Positions 1 through 9,760 of a DNA stretch of 64,000 nucleotides are shown one piece after another (position 1 is the stretch's first letter; every line of letters starts with the position of its first letter). Made by a program: the position numbers and the translations under genes. The stretch lies in the NCBI GenBank assembly GCA_950295325.1, contig OX485805.1:37991501-38055500 (forward strand), read 5' to 3'. The notes under the pieces were generated by a model. That model had not been told where the DNA came from and did no database searches. It was given only the letters and a program-made list of their open reading frames with translations. Source of the DNA: Polytrichum commune (taxonomy: Eukaryota > Streptophyta > Polytrichopsida > Polytrichales > Polytrichaceae).

Positions 1-842
1 CACAAGCCCTTCACTCATCTATCCCTACCCCAAATACCCCTAAATGCTCTCCAACAACTTGGTGCTTGTCCCAACTCATACCGCGATCATGCATTTATAT
101 CTCTAACAACAACAAAAATTCAACCATCTTTTCACTCCTTTATGGACTTTGCACTTGTCATCCAAGCTAGATTCGTCGGCATGAATATGCCCATCCTTCA
201 AAACTTCCTCAACTATCGGACTAATAATCACACTTGCTTCCAAGTCACTCAAGATGCAACATAATGGCAATACATGTGCCATGCATTAAAGAACTTCAAT
301 ATATCCTTGAAGTTTTGCGTATCTGCCAGACCCCATATTTATCCTAACCCCTTATCTACCTAATGTATTGGTAATTCTAACCTCTCTCACTTGGACAATC
401 TTTAAACAATTCAAAATTAGAGTAGCTAAGGTTTGGGGGCACTGCCGGTTCAACACCAACTATAAGGTAGATGGGTCTTGAATGGTCCCTATTTTCTAGC
501 TAGCTCACTTCTCTTAGGACATGAAACACAAAATTAGTATGAGATAGTTGGCAAATCCAAATTGAGGTTGTAGTCACTTTCCTCATGATTTCAAAGTTTG
601 TATGAATACCTCATTCATTATCAAGGTGAAACATTCCGTGTTTATTAAACGGTTATATATGTCCCTCCCCAATTATGTTGACTACTGAACTTAGAATAAT
701 CATCATATATTGAGTATTTAGTCCAATAACTTCTAAACACTTATCTTTTTGGTATGTGTTGTTGGAGCCACATCTAACCACACACCACTAAAGTATAAAT
801 GTTTGGTTAAGATAAGTAATCAAATTAGGCACATCTACCTTA
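1..842. repeat. Left part of segmental duplication (copy 1), no gene
   Basis: AT-rich DNA without a supported ORF. It matches 46640-47225 base for base over long stretches, for example the segments with 'cttcactcatctatccc', 'aaggtagatgggtcttg' and the region around the Ser/Thr-poor ORF-free flank. It forms the downstream flank of a ChtBD1 gene unit whose second copy lies about 45 kb away. A short related piece is also seen near 22210-22250. Confidence 0.75.
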
Positions 843-940
843 AGCGTAGTCCACCCAAGAGCACCACAAGATTTCGTACGGTTGCACACAATTAGATTGA
901 ATGGCCAAAAAACCTTTTGGTAACAAACACAATGAGCTTG
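843..940 (-). pseudogene. Remnant of the 3' end of a hevein-like (ChtBD1) gene
   Basis: About 95 bp align by eye with the 3' coding part of the intact genes at 2734 and 47282: the shared 'gcgtagtccacccaagagc' is followed by the region coding the last cysteines. Many substitutions break it, and nothing of the N-terminal domain remains. It sits between duplicated flank and two MITEs, so this copy of the duplication once held, or captured, another gene unit. Confidence 0.7.
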
Positions 941-998
941 AGTTCATATTCTTGAAAACCTGAAGAATGTGTACCTACAAACCACATATTGGAGCAAA

Positions 999-1381
999 CT
1001 ACACTAAATATGATATTCAGTGTCACCAATTCTAATCATCTTGCTCAATTCTAATTGTAAACCGTGGTGTAGTGTCACCAACACCAAATGTTAACCCAAC
1101 ATTATTTGTCATTCCTTGTAATTTTTTTCGAGATTATAGATTTACAGTGTTGCAATTACTGTCACTTACCAAGTGATTTTTCATTCAAGTTTCAATAATT
1201 CATGAAAAATATTTCATCACAAGTTGTTGACAAGAGAAGGTAGGCCGGGGTTTTTGCCAATGGATGAACTCATCCATCATCCACGACAATATTTGTTCAC
1301 TTATCCATAAGAAGTGTCATCTGAAAAGTTCCCATAGTGACATAAAATACCATATGACACTAAATATCATATTAAGTGTAG
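999..1381. mobile_element. MITE, family A (copy 1)
   Basis: A 383-bp element with terminal inverted repeats of roughly 27 bp beginning CTACACTAAATATGATAT and ending with the complement. The terminal repeat is itself a near-perfect palindrome (CACTAAATAT/GATATTTAGTG). An inverted copy lies at 21047-21425. There is no coding capacity. The ends can be read as TA-flanked (mariner-like) or as CACTA...TAGTG; the target duplication is ambiguous. Confidence 0.75.
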
Positions 1382-1454
1382 CTATAGGCTTACTTGATAC
1401 GATGGTTGTTTATGCGACAATAATAATTTCTTCAGATCAAATGATAGAATGTAA

Positions 1455-1902
1455 GGGCCTGGTTACATCATGGACCACGAAGTCGTCCCTTGCTCCTCTA
1501 AAATACGTGATTAGCCGTTGAACTCATCTTGGGACCATTTCGGTTTATCATCAAGGAATTTAATTTTTTTTTTGTAAGAGTGACCATGGAACTTGAGGTC
1601 CCCAAAAGACCTATTTTTATGCCTACATTATCCACTATCATGGTCCAACAGGTTTTGCAGTGGGAGAGGCAAAAGAAATTCTCTCGCTGCAAATGTCACG
1701 GCAGAGAAATACCTTGGTCAATCGTTTTTCATAAGTACGAGGAACAAAAAGGAAGAAGAAGGGGAGAAGGTCAAAATGGAATCCCCTCAAAACTGCCCTT
1801 TTGGACAGACATTATAAAAATGCAGTTTTTAAGAAATCGGACCATGGAAATGCCCTGTGTGAAATGGGATAACTTCATGGTCCAAGATGCAAAACAGTCC
1901 CC
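1455..1902. mobile_element. Tourist-like MITE (PIF/Harbinger type)
   Basis: A 448-bp element. The left end GGGCCTGGTTACATCATGG and the complement of the right end GGGGACTGTTTTGCATCTTGG form imperfect inverted repeats of about 35 bp, both including a TGGACCA-GAAGT block. It is flanked by a 3-bp duplication TAA (1452-1454 and 1903-1905). TAA/TTA duplications with GGG(C/G) ends are typical of Tourist-like non-autonomous PIF/Harbinger elements. Internal ORFs are not convincing genes. Confidence 0.8.
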
Positions 1903-2733
1903 TAAGTAGTGCTACAGATTCTGCAGTTTGATATCTTTATACTCTTTGGGATCAGGTCGAAAATATTTATACACCTGAAATATCAGAGAACCTACGGCTA
2001 CCAGTGTATATGTTTGACAAAGTTTTTGCAAGTTTTTCTCTTTTGACACGCAAAAACTTGCACAAAAAATAAATGCACGTCAATTGACACGCACATTTTA
2101 GAAGTTGACACATATTGTGACTTGTGAAGAAAAAAACCACATGTCAATTGACACACTAGAAATTCAAATGACATGTATTAGTAGGCAACTTGAGTACTAT
2201 AAACTGCGGCTCAAGTATCAAGTACCCATAACATTAGGAGAACTTCCTAAACTCACTTACATACTTAAATTCAGCTTCAATTTTCTTTTGTAACCGGGAG
2301 TTGAGACGGTGATCAGAGATAGCGAGACTAACTGGGAACAAGGAGAGGCAATGTGAAAGAGGATTTTCCAAACAAAATGCAATCAAAAGCCAATTGCGCA
2401 ATAGGTTGAACTTGAAGACCCTTGATGCTCTTATGTGGGTTTCTATCTGTGGGCTCGAAATTTATGCAATGGATTGGGCTACCATCTTCAACATTTGGAG
2501 AAACATGCAAGACCGAAGGATACTTACGCCCGATTGATAAGTTTTTTATTTATTTATTACAAATCAAGATTGCATATTGATTATTCAAAATATTAGTTTT
2601 CCTAAAATATTGTGTAAGCTAAAATTGAGGTGACATTTTGGAATAAAATGTAGATGTCAATTGACATTCATTTTTGTTTTTAAGAACGTCACGTGACACT
2701 TTGGATTTGAAGTTGAACGTCAAATGAAATTTG
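1903..2733. other. Intergenic, contains a piece of ChtBD1-gene 3' flank
   Basis: Bases 1915-2000 resemble the 3' flank of the second ChtBD1 gene at 47242-47340, so the original flank was split by insertions. The rest (2000-2733) is AT-rich with repeated 'tgtcaattgacac'-type short palindromes around 2085-2150 and 2655-2730. No supported gene. Confidence 0.5.
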
Positions 2734-3255
2734 TCAAACATAGACACTGACGGCTACGGGCAGTGACAGAACAGAAACTACGAGCGTAGTCCACCCAAGC
2801 GCACCACAAGGCTTCGCAGGATCACACACGGCCGGACAATAGCCGAAGTCCTTCTGGCAACCCACACAATGTGCTTGATCGATCCCGCAATACCCGTACG
2901 GGCTGCAACAGTAGTTTGTGAATTGGCATTTGCCATTATTCATGCTGTGGTTACTTGGATCAATCCCACATCGGCCCAGCGCCGTGCTAGTTGGTCCTGG
3001 GGCTGCTGGTGTTACTGCAAGATTTGCCGGTGCCGGTGCAGAAGAAGTGTTTGCGTCGCATGCTCCTGGTATAGAGTAGTCAGGTTGACATGCGCTAGTA
3101 CCGCAATACAATGGCGTGTTGCCGCAGTAAGAGTATTTTGAACAACAGGGAGCTGAAGGATCAGTGCAGTTGGATCCTTGTGTGACTCCGCAAGCGGTCT
3201 GAGAAGATACTAGGGGCACCAGGGAGAGGAGGAGGAGGACTTGAATAAACTTCAT
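2734..3255 (-). CDS. Secreted two-domain hevein-like chitin-binding protein (copy 1)
   Basis: A 173-aa intronless ORF. Residues 1-19 are a classical signal peptide (MKFIQVLLLLSLVPLVSS). Two cysteine-rich ChtBD1/hevein-like domains follow at about 21-66 and 98-145. Each has the CC-x3-YC-G core (APCCSKYSYCG and NYCCSPYGYCG), and an Ala/Pro-rich linker lies between them. A C-terminal hydrophobic stretch (TTLVVSVLSLPVAVSVYV) would fit a GPI-anchor signal or membrane tail. Known ChtBD1 domains bind chitin, so a cell-wall or defence role outside the cell is likely but inferred. The start is the first Met before the signal peptide. It is a duplicate of the gene at 47282; its C-terminus is 17 aa shorter. 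Confidence 0.8.
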   Translation of the reverse strand: MKFIQVLLLLSLVPLVSSQTACGVTQGSNCTDPSAPCCSKYSYCGNTPLYCGTSACQPDYSIPGACDANTSSAPAPANLAVTPAAPGPTSTALGRCGIDPSNHSMNNGKCQFTNYCCSPYGYCGIDQAHCVGCQKDFGYCPAVCDPAKPCGALGWTTLVVSVLSLPVAVSVYV

Positions 3256-4057
3256 CTTCGTAGTTTCTCGGCTTCTGTATATCTGGAATGCGCAGAAATA
3301 GCTACATTAGATATGTGGACCTTATGTGATCGATCACTCTAGCTCCTTGATTCAACACCCAGATTGAAGTGGTGTATGACACGGCATGCAGTAAATGAAC
3401 GGACGCCAAAGACATGTTGTGCGTGAAAGAGACTGGACTATTTTGCTCAAACTACATACACCATTCTAAGTTCAACTAGGAGCTAGGTGACACAATTGAG
3501 AGGATCCACGTGATGACTTCGACAGAACTAAGATCAGAGTCTTCAGTTTGACCGAGCCTATACGTTTTGTGCGTCGCGGCTCCAATTTTGAAACTTGAAA
3601 TGCCTAGTAGGTATGTTTGTGTTCGACGATTGCTCTACAATCAACCTAAGCCTTGTCTAGCTGGTGGACTGCAGTCATTGACGAGCCAAACGTCAGACGA
3701 GAACTTAATTATTCTCTTTGACAGCAAACAAAAAGAATCGAAGGCACTTAATGAAGGTTGTCAACAATATTGTTTGACTCCCTCTAACTAAACTTTCTCA
3801 CAACCCACTGCCAAACTTGATTTCACTCACTCACTCACTCACTTATATCTCAATCTCCAGATTCCACAATGACTTGCTGTAGGACGAGTCGCTTGTATAT
3901 ATTTTATGAGCTATGACCTCATATGATGGTGGTCTCAGAGATGATGACGACAAGGCAAGTTGCAAATGACTTGGCTGGCATGTATAAATGGATGCAGACA
4001 ATGAAGAGAAACCTTGCAAATATTTCCCGCCGGCAAGTATCCGCGGAATGGAGACAA
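3256..4057 (-). promoter_or_regulatory. Upstream region of ChtBD1 gene, duplicated
   Basis: This segment matches 47855-48497 with small indels, up to the assembly gap. It is the probable promoter and 5' flank shared by both ChtBD1 genes. No TATA box can be assigned with confidence. Short ORFs in it are not supported. Confidence 0.5.
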
Positions 4058-4257
4058 NNNNNNNNNNNNNNNNNNNNNNNNNNNNNNNNNNNNNNNNNNN
4101 NNNNNNNNNNNNNNNNNNNNNNNNNNNNNNNNNNNNNNNNNNNNNNNNNNNNNNNNNNNNNNNNNNNNNNNNNNNNNNNNNNNNNNNNNNNNNNNNNNNN
4201 NNNNNNNNNNNNNNNNNNNNNNNNNNNNNNNNNNNNNNNNNNNNNNNNNNNNNNNNN
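4058..4257. other. Assembly gap (200 N)
   Basis: Exactly 200 N. The bases before it still belong to the duplicated ChtBD1 flank and the bases after it to a transposase fragment, so the junction between the two is unknown. ORFs crossing it are artefacts. Confidence 0.99.
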
Positions 4258-4411
4258 TACATTGAGCCCGATCAGTGGGCACGCCTTTGTGACTATTGGT
4301 CTAAACCCGAAATGGAGCAGAAGGCAATGAGAATGGCAAATGCAAGGAGACACATGAAGAAACAGTCTAACGTTGGGCGGGCTGGCAAAGCTGGGAAGGA
4401 GGCTATGTTGG
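4258..4411 (+). pseudogene. Fragment of Transposase_24 (Ptta/En-Spm, CACTA-type) domain
   Basis: The frame starting directly after the gap reads W-x3-CDYW...KAMRMANARRHMKKQ-x4-GRAGKAGKEAM. This is the usual 'W..LV..W.....K..SE.NK.NR.K....H..G.K' pattern of plant Transposase_24 proteins. The 5' part is lost in the gap. The 3' side is cut by the hAT end at 4423. Only about 50 codons remain, so it is a gene relic. Confidence 0.6.
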
Positions 4412-4422
4412 TATGTGTTGTG

Positions 4423-4650
4423 CAGGGTTGTCTATTGTGTCGTGACGGAGGGTAATCCCGACATAATGTCGTGCCGTCACGACACGTATCCGTCACGACA
4501 TTATGCCGGATGCTGTCTTTATCCTGACGGACTTGAATTTTACCGATTTTTTTGTGTAATTACATTAACCCATTTCTGACACGTAGGATTTACAATGTCC
4601 ACGTGTGATGACATGTCAGCAAAGTAAAGGTAAAGTGGGGAAAAATTTAC
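4423..4650 (+). repeat. Left terminal region of the hAT family
   Basis: It contains the TIR and several internal inverted 'cgtgacgg'/'ccgtcacg' motifs (for example around 4440-4530) able to form hairpins. It is about 90 percent or more like 23129-23360 by eye. Such subterminal motifs are the usual binding sites of hAT transposases (family knowledge, not shown here). Confidence 0.75.
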
Positions 4651-5615
4651 TAGAGCCCGTCCGCCCCCCCGTTCGCCTCCGTTCCCAACCCCCGTTCGCC
4701 CCCGTTCCCCCCTGTCCGCTCCCGTTCACAATCCCCGTCCGCTCTCGTTCCCAACCCCGTCCGCTCCCCCCTCTCCCGTCCGCCCCCCCCCCGTCCGTCC
4801 GCTCCCCCGTCCGCCCCCCCCCCCCTCCCCCGTCCGCTCCACCCCCCTCCGTCCGTCCGCTCCCCCCCCCTCCGTCCGCCCCCCCGTCCGCTCCCCCGTC
4901 CGCCCCCCCGTCCGCTCCCCCCCTCTGTCCGCTTCCCCGTCCGCTCCCCCCCGTCCGTCCGTCCGCTCCCCCCCCCCTCCGTCCGCTTCCCCGTCCGCCC
5001 CCCCGTCCGCTCCCCTTTCCGCTCCCCCGTCCGCCCCCCCGTCCGCTCCCCCCCTCTGTCCGCTTCCCCGTCCGCTCCCCCCCGTCCGTCCGCCCCCCCG
5101 TCCGCTCCCCCCCTCTGTCCGCTTCCCCGTCCGCTCCCCCCCGTCCGTCCGCTCCCCCCCGTCCGTCCGCTCCCCCGTCCGCCCCCCCGTCCGCTCCCCC
5201 CCTCTGTCCGCTTCCCCGTCCGCTCCCCCCCGTCCGTCCGTTCCCCCCCGTCCGTCCGCTCCCCCCCTCTGTCCGCTTCCCCGTCCGCTCCCCCCCGTCC
5301 GTCCGCTCCCCCGTCCGCTCCCTTGTCCGCTCCCCCCCCCTCCGTCCGCTTCCCCGTCCGCCCCCCCGTCCGCTCCCCCCCGTCCGTCCGCTCCCCCGTC
5401 CGCTCCCCCCCGTCCGCTCCCCCCCGTCCGCTCCCCCCCCGTCCGTCCGCTCCCTCGTCCGGTCCCCCCCGTCCGTCCGCTCCCTCGTCCGGTCCCCCCC
5501 GTCCGTCCGCTCCCTCGTCCGGTCCCCCCCGTCCGTCCGCTCCCTCGTCCGGTCCCCCCCCCCCTCCGTCCGGTCCCCGTCCGGTCCCCCCCCCCTTCCG
5601 TCCGCTCCCCAGTCC
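4648..5615 (+). repeat. GC-rich array of CCGTCCGCTCCCC units
   Basis: About 970 bp of imperfect tandem repeats built from CCGTCCGCTCCCC and CCGTCCGTCCG variants, almost purely C/T/G on this strand. Long proline/serine/arginine ORFs in it are repeat artefacts. The array stops about 10 bp before the TATA box of the transposase gene. Related arrays lie at 12541-13140, 19280-20092 and 23362-23860. Confidence 0.9.
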
Positions 5616-5626
5616 GATTCGAATAC

Positions 5627-5632
5627 TATAAA
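5627..5632 (+). promoter_or_regulatory. TATA box of the hAT transposase gene
   Basis: TATAAA in an otherwise GC-rich surrounding, directly after the CCGTCCGC array and about 235 bp before the ATG at 5864. A leader intron ending TTTGCAG at about 5850 probably lies between them, since the ATG follows this acceptor by 14 bases. Confidence 0.6.
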
Positions 5633-5863
5633 TTGAGGGTTCAAGGTGCCATTTTTGCCTCCACTGACATAGTGTGTCTCAAGTCTTTTGATTCTCCTTT
5701 GAGGAGTGAGGATTGAATGTGTGAGACCCGAATGCAGAGGATACTTTGTCCAATCTAGTGACTGTGAATTAGGGTTGCCCTTGTGGCACTCTTGAACAGG
5801 ACCTAGTATGCGATCAAAGTTACTTGCTCTAACTTGTTTTTATTTGCAGGTTTTGTTGAAGTC

Positions 5864-8800
5864 ATGCCACGCCGAAATGATGCATGGGATCATTGGTACG
5901 AGGATAAGGGGATGGTTCCCGGTAAATCACAAAGGCAGGTTAAATGTAGGTTTTGCCCGTTCGTCATATCTTACCGAGGAAATAAAATGTTGGCCCACCT
6001 TGGTTATAGACCTCCTGTAGGGGGTGCTTGTGATGTTTCCACATGTAGGATGGTACCCCCGCATATTAGGGTCTTGTTTGAACATTGCGGAGGCATTGTG
6101 CCCTTACATGTAGGCATTGTAAATGAGGACTCTCCGGTGCCAGATATTGTACCTCTGGAGCCTATTATAGCGGACTCCGTAATTAGTGAAACAGAGCCTT
6201 TGCTTATGTCCCAATCCACTCAACATTCTGATGTTGTGATATATGGCACACCTCCTCGTGAACTACGTCAACTCAACATAACGGAGGGGTTCAATGTGTC
6301 AACAAAACAACTCCTTGATAGAGCATGGGCAACGGCTTTTTATGAAGCTAACATTCCTTTCAACATTGTGAGACATCCTGCATTTGTTCATGCTGTGCGT
6401 GAAACTGCCCGTCATCGAATGCCAGCCTACACACCACCATCGTACAATGCCATCCGTACGAAGTTGTTAACTGATAAAAAGGTTGACCTAGATAGGCAAG
6501 TGAAGGAGAAGATGGGGAATTCCGTTGAAAAATACGGTGTTACAATATGTTGTGATGGATGGGACAACGTGCAAAACCGACCTCTCCTAAACGTTCTCCA
6601 ATGCGGCACAAAGGGAGATGTTTTCTTGGGTACCATTGATACCACGGGAAATCACAAGGATCATGTATACGTTGCTGCTCAAATTCAACCATTTGTGGAA
6701 AAGGTTGGTCGACATAATGTGGTCCAGATTTGCACCGACAATGCCCCAGTTATGGCCTCCGCTGCTCGCGACTTGATTCAAGCAAATCCCGATCTATATT
6801 TTCAAGGATGTGCTGCGCATTGCCTAGATCTCCTCTTAGAAGATTGGGGGAAGGAGGAATGGGTGAAAAAGTTGGTAAAAAAGGCGCGCCATATTTGTGT
6901 TTTTATCAAAAACCATCATGCTTCTCAAGCTATATTCCGGAGGTTGTCACCAAATCTCTCACTCCGCCTACCTGTAGAGACCCGTTTTGCAACGAACTTC
7001 ATCATGATAGATTGTCTTCTTCAAGTACGCAATGCTTTGGAAAGAATGGTGGTTGATGAGGATTGGCCTACTCTAATGCGTGATATGAGGAGGAGATCTC
7101 GCACCTCTTACATGAAGGGCTCTGCTGTGCGAAGCTTTATACGTTTTGATGGATTCTGGAACACGTGCGAAAATTTCTTGTATATGGTGATCCCGGTTGT
7201 TAAAGCTCTTCGTGTATTTGATGGCAAGGCGCCTGCAATGGGAATGGCTTGGAGGGTCATGCATGATTTACAAACCCATATTCGTGGATTCAGTAAACCT
7301 CCATTTCGCTTAAGCCCTGAGCTTGCTGCAAATGCTATGCTAACGTTTCAAAATAGATGGAGGTTGATGTTGAATGATCTACATTGGGCTGGAGCGATGT
7401 TAAATCCGCTTCTACGTGGTTGGGCCCCACTCCATGAGGATGAGAATTCGAGGACAATCCTAAATCGAGTTCTTCGCAGGCTTGCTCAAGATGAGGACAC
7501 TTATGTCCAAATCCTCCACCAGTACCAAGATTTCCTTGAAAATCGAGGGCCTTTTGCTGATTCTACTGACCCGAGCGTGCATGCCGCACCTCTCCATGAA
7601 TGGTGGGATGCAATGGGAGGTGGAGCTAAAGCCCTCCAAACAATAGCAAGACGTATCCTTGCACAAGTATGTTCCGCATCCGCATGTGAACGCAATTGGA
7701 GCATGTACTCATATGTTCACAACAAGAGTCGCAATCGCTTGAAGCATAGTCGTGCCGAGGACCTCGTCTACATATATACCAATAGTAGGCTCATTCGACA
7801 TCGGAGGGGCCCAAGACCTGCGCAATGGTACGAATTGAATGAGGTCCATTCTGACGATGACCTTGACGAAGAAGATGACAACGAAGATGACGTGGATCCA
7901 AATGATAGTGCCGGAAATGATGTTGACAACAATGTTGATGACATCGACTTTGATTTGGATGACCTCGATTCCGAGAATCATGATTCAAAAGATGAGGATG
8001 GCAATGGTAGTGATGGAAACCTTGGGGTGTTTGATTTTGATGAACCGGATGTCCCCCAACATAACGACGGAATGCATGATGATCATGAGGGGTCTATTGG
8101 AGGACCGCCTTTTGAAACTCTCCACATTGGACAAGGGTTTCGCCCTGCCCATAATGTTGCTATGGGGGCAAGTGAGAATGTAGGAATTGAAGTAGATTCC
8201 TTGCAACCTCGGAGCGATTCTCTTTCTTTTGGTGAAGGTGACAATGTACTACCCGCAAATGAGCCAACGCACGTTCAACAGGATCCATTTCCAGCCCGAG
8301 TACATTCTGAATCCATGGACGCCTCCCTCATATCCAACCATCGTATAGAAGATCAAACACCCAATGTTCCTGAAATACCTACAACTCGATTCCGTGCTCT
8401 TCAAAGAACTGCATCAACCTCTACGGTGCAAGTGCATGCACAAGGTCAACGTCGTCCTCTCACTCGAAGTATTGCCAATACTTCTAGATTGGGTGTTTCA
8501 CGTGCAACTGCGGTGGGTGCTACTTTGGTTGCTATACACAATGTTTCAAGAAATGTTACTACAGAGGCGCCACGTCGTCATTCTGTTCGTCGACATGTTG
8601 TTGAGAACATACCAATTGCAATTCCATCCGCATCAGTTTCACTTCCACACAGTCAATCCAATGGAACATGTGGCCTTGGAGTTGGAGGCGGAAGTACAAC
8701 GGGGGATGCTTTTATAGATGGAAGTAGAGATGAAGTGCACTCAAGTCGTGGTACGGGTGGAGGGCGTCAGAGAACTACGAGAGGTGTCAAACGTACTAGG

Positions 8801-8890
8801 AAGAGGTATCAGGGAAGATCGCTTCCGTTTACTGCTGAAGACTATAATGAAGATGAGGGTAGACCACATCTAGATGAAAATGGCATATAG
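5864..8890 (+). CDS. hAT transposase (BED finger, DUF659, hATC)
   Basis: 1008 aa from the chosen ATG, which lies just after a splice-acceptor-like TTTGCAG; an in-frame Met 10 codons upstream precedes this acceptor and is less likely. Residues 1-60 carry a BED-type zinc finger (W8, C28-x2-C31, H45). About 170-350 match DUF659, with CCDGWD near 230 and CTDNAP near 290, which supply two acidic catalytic residues. About 595-655 are the hATC dimerisation region with SACERNWSMYS, RNRL and LVYIYTN. These are the marks of a DDE-type hAT transposase that cuts and inserts the element. The reading frame is uninterrupted, so the element may be recent or active. A 350-aa tail is odd: Asp/Glu-rich at about 660-740, then low-complexity, then basic (KRTRKR). 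Confidence 0.9.
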   Translation: MPRRNDAWDHWYEDKGMVPGKSQRQVKCRFCPFVISYRGNKMLAHLGYRPPVGGACDVSTCRMVPPHIRVLFEHCGGIVPLHVGIVNEDSPVPDIVPLEPIIADSVISETEPLLMSQSTQHSDVVIYGTPPRELRQLNITEGFNVSTKQLLDRAWATAFYEANIPFNIVRHPAFVHAVRETARHRMPAYTPPSYNAIRTKLLTDKKVDLDRQVKEKMGNSVEKYGVTICCDGWDNVQNRPLLNVLQCGTKGDVFLGTIDTTGNHKDHVYVAAQIQPFVEKVGRHNVVQICTDNAPVMASAARDLIQANPDLYFQGCAAHCLDLLLEDWGKEEWVKKLVKKARHICVFIKNHHASQAIFRRLSPNLSLRLPVETRFATNFIMIDCLLQVRNALERMVVDEDWPTLMRDMRRRSRTSYMKGSAVRSFIRFDGFWNTCENFLYMVIPVVKALRVFDGKAPAMGMAWRVMHDLQTHIRGFSKPPFRLSPELAANAMLTFQNRWRLMLNDLHWAGAMLNPLLRGWAPLHEDENSRTILNRVLRRLAQDEDTYVQILHQYQDFLENRGPFADSTDPSVHAAPLHEWWDAMGGGAKALQTIARRILAQVCSASACERNWSMYSYVHNKSRNRLKHSRAEDLVYIYTNSRLIRHRRGPRPAQWYELNEVHSDDDLDEEDDNEDDVDPNDSAGNDVDNNVDDIDFDLDDLDSENHDSKDEDGNGSDGNLGVFDFDEPDVPQHNDGMHDDHEGSIGGPPFETLHIGQGFRPAHNVAMGASENVGIEVDSLQPRSDSLSFGEGDNVLPANEPTHVQQDPFPARVHSESMDASLISNHRIEDQTPNVPEIPTTRFRALQRTASTSTVQVHAQGQRRPLTRSIANTSRLGVSRATAVGATLVAIHNVSRNVTTEAPRRHSVRRHVVENIPIAIPSASVSLPHSQSNGTCGLGVGGGSTTGDAFIDGSRDEVHSSRGTGGGRQRTTRGVKRTRKRYQGRSLPFTAEDYNEDEGRPHLDENGI

Positions 8891-9760
8891 GATGCAGAGG
8901 GCTCCCGGCCGACCAAGAAGATAATTTTCTCACAACGTGACCGAGAGTTGCATCTTCGGAGCGCGACTCCCCAAACGGATGATGATTGCAGCACAGACGA
9001 GTCTGAAGAAGACCCAAGATGTGTCGAAGCAAATGATCCCACAGTACGGATTCGAACGTAATGGTTTTGCACAAATGTGGTATTTCGGTGCTCCCACGTA
9101 CTTCCATAATTTATTACTTACGTCAAAATTGATACAAGTTACAACCTTAGGGCCTTCGGTAAGACATTTAGACCACAAAGCGAACGTTACCTTCGAAGTT
9201 GTAACATTTTATTATAGTAATAAAATTATTTATTGCATGTTTTTTAAAATTTTGAAAATACAATATGGTTGTCAACTTAGCATTGCAATTAATCTCCAAT
9301 AACATGTTATGCCTTTATTAATTACTATTTTGTATAATTCTTACTGTGAATGGAGTTTTATGTTTATTTATTGAGCTTCTTAAAGAATATGCTTTTATAA
9401 ATATTGCAATCCCCTATTGCTCGATTGTACATGCTTCGTTGGTGACATCCTCTTTTTGAGGACCTTTCTATCCATTTTATATAATTATATCTTTATGTGG
9501 TATTCAATATTGACTATGTAGTCAATAGTACTTTTGGTTAGACTATCATATGAATTACTAATATTCAAGTAAGTTTTTAAATGTTTCAAATAACATTAAA
9601 ACATGTGGCATCCATATGTTATCTTTTACACGATCTTAGAAATGACAACTTGTCGGTAAATCCTCTTTTTATTACATATACTTTGAACATGAAATATGTT
9701 CATTGTGTCCAAAGTCTTCATCCGTTCCTATACAACTTCCTAAACATGGTACAAAAATGC
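8891..9760. other. Region between convergent genes
   Basis: Bases 8891-9100 keep a coding-like composition after the transposase stop and could be 3' UTR. From about 9180 the sequence is AT-rich. No gene or terminal repeat seen; probably the shared 3' ends of the transposase (+) and RING (-) genes. Confidence 0.5.

Noticed and set aside
3843-4455. ORFs that cross the 200-N gap
   Set aside because: Artefacts of reading N as open sequence.
4605-5644. Long proline/serine/arginine ORFs on both strands (about 340 codons each)
   Set aside because: They are open only because the CCGTCCGC repeat has no stop codons in several frames; they have no start context or domain.
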